A program made the translations under genes and the position numbers. The notes under the pieces are model-generated. The model was not told the DNA's origin. It saw only the letters and a list, made by a program, of their open reading frames with translations, and made no database searches. Of a stretch of DNA of 64,000 nucleotides, positions 63,227-64,000 are shown one piece after another; within the stretch, counting starts at the first letter, position 1; each line of letters starts with the position of its first letter. This DNA is from an uncultured Alphaproteobacteria bacterium. GTDB lineage: Bacteria > Pseudomonadota > Alphaproteobacteria > CAAHEQ01 > UBA3637. Location of the stretch: positions 51,401 to 115,400 of the forward strand of contig CAKPYQ010000001.1 of assembly GCA_934203105.1 (NCBI GenBank). The letters are read 5' to 3'.

Positions 63227-64000
63227 TTATAACGTCTCACATACAGAGTCGCTGTATCTTGGATCTCCGGAATCGGAGCACCAGCAGCCACCCACTTCAT
63301 AGTCACAATATTTACCAGCTGAAATATATATCCTTTTCTCGGTTGGTTTGGTTGGAATGTTTCCATACTCATCCACACGCCATTGTTCTGCATCCCTAGC
63401 ACAATAAGCTACGCCACCATTTACGTTAATCTTATAGTTAAAATAATTTTTTTCAGAGGCGGGTGTTCCGTATTCCCCACTATTCATAACTTTATACCCG
63501 CCACAACAATTACCTTTAATTGCGCCTGCGACTGTATAGTCAGAAATGACATCATAATAACCAGATGAATCGACCTCATCTTCCTTTGTTTCACAACATA
63601 CTTTACCGATATCGTTGCCGGCGCTGTCATAGTTCGTTACCGCTACTTGGCCATCGCCGCACGGATTGGCTTCTACGCACTCGCCGGCATCGTTTTTCTC
63701 AAAGCCTTCTTCGCAAACATCGCAAGCGCACGTCACGCCATTTTGTGTTTTACAATTGGCTCCTTTTTCCGGGCAAACGCAAGCCGTACCGTCAGCATTC
63801 GCGATCATCGGCGACGAGCATTCGCTACAAGCGCCGTTTGTGCAAATCCCATTTGTACCACATTTGCCGGTAACGTTTACAATCGCCGGGCAGCCGTTCT
63901 GCGTTCCGGTTGTTTGGCAAACACCGGGGGTGCCTATGCTTGGGCATTCACAGTGGTAATCCGTCGAGCAAACTTTCGGGCTGGCGCAAGCAATTGTGCT
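63227..64000 (-). CDS. Cysteine-rich surface protein, 5' end outside the window
   Basis: The frame is open to the window edge, giving 257 C-terminal residues. Cys-rich segments (CGTNGICTNGACSEC, CVCPEKGANC, CACDVCEEGF) precede a 140-residue C-terminal domain. That domain matches the end of the protein at 30802: CGDGQVAVTNYDSAG/CDDGYQAVTNYASDG, TVAGAIKGNCC/TIAGAINGSCC, NGGVAYCA/NGGVMYCA, SAGKYC/SASKYC and CSDSGDP. A pilin-like N terminus is expected but not visible here. The stop codon lies 8 bases beyond the repeat array. Confidence 0.75.
   Translation of the reverse strand, partial: STIACASPKVCSTDYHCECPSIGTPGVCQTTGTQNGCPAIVNVTGKCGTNGICTNGACSECSSPMIANADGTACVCPEKGANCKTQNGVTCACDVCEEGFEKNDAGECVEANPCGDGQVAVTNYDSAGNDIGKVCCETKEDEVDSSGYYDVISDYTVAGAIKGNCCGGYKVMNSGEYGTPASEKNYFNYKINVNGGVAYCARDAEQWRVDEYGNIPTKPTEKRIYISAGKYCDYEVGGCWCSDSGDPRYSDSVCETL

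Overview
The window reads as chromosomal DNA of a low-GC alphaproteobacterium. The strongest taxonomic markers are a CtrA-type cell-cycle regulator (29399-30085, with a TTAA-N7-TTAA box in its own promoter) and a DivK-type single-domain receiver (36938-37303). Mla/MCE lipid transport, a PpiD-like chaperone and a TolC-family protein show a Gram-negative envelope. A host-associated, gut-type lineage is my inference; no rRNA gene is present to settle it.

Layout. 1-4.6 kb: a degenerate DsbD-like membrane protein, rnhA and leuS. 4.7-7.9 kb: a cysteine-rich protein with a type IV pilin-like N terminus and a cysteine-rich lipoprotein. 8.2 kb: an initiator tRNA under a consensus promoter. 8.5-18.4 kb: an AT-rich defence island. 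It holds a type I restriction-modification operon (hsdM, four embedded accessory genes, hsdS, hsdR) and an unrecognised two-gene cassette (soluble protein plus four-helix membrane protein) under an iterated operator. 18.5-25.2 kb: an ABC-2 efflux pump operon (HlyD, two ATPases, two permeases, TolC) whose last gene is a type II cas1 with no cas2, cas9 or array in the window. 25.3-28.5 kb: an MCE/Mla operon. 29.2-30.1 kb: a SIMPL protein and ctrA. 30.1-33.1 kb: a repeat array and a second pilin-headed cysteine-rich protein whose leader carries an in-frame repeat insertion. 33.1-46 kb: mostly housekeeping (uppS-frr-pyrH, UDG, divK, ppiD, rimI, tsaB, galE, ddh, glgA), interspersed with a VirB2-like pilin gene and a traX-like gene. 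46-62.8 kb: a large type IV secretion-like envelope cluster. 62.9-64 kb: a second repeat array and the 3' part of a third cysteine-rich protein, cut by the window end.

The main candidate for an undescribed system is the 46-62.8 kb cluster. It encodes three tandem TrbL/VirB6-like paralogues that share a CxxC motif before the first core membrane segment, a secretin-like lipoprotein, a VirB10-like-topology membrane protein, several large repeat-rich proteins and a double-HTH regulator. Two of its promoter regions use TAGAC(A/G/T)-N17-TATAAT, and the distant VirB2-like pilin gene (35668-36042) has the same promoter type, which suggests one regulon. One of these regions is a divergent pair built on a perfect 9-bp inverted repeat, so each promoter's -35 overlaps the other's -10. 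A CtrA-type site precedes one cluster gene. No VirB4, VirD4 or VirB11 ATPase or relaxase is seen here.
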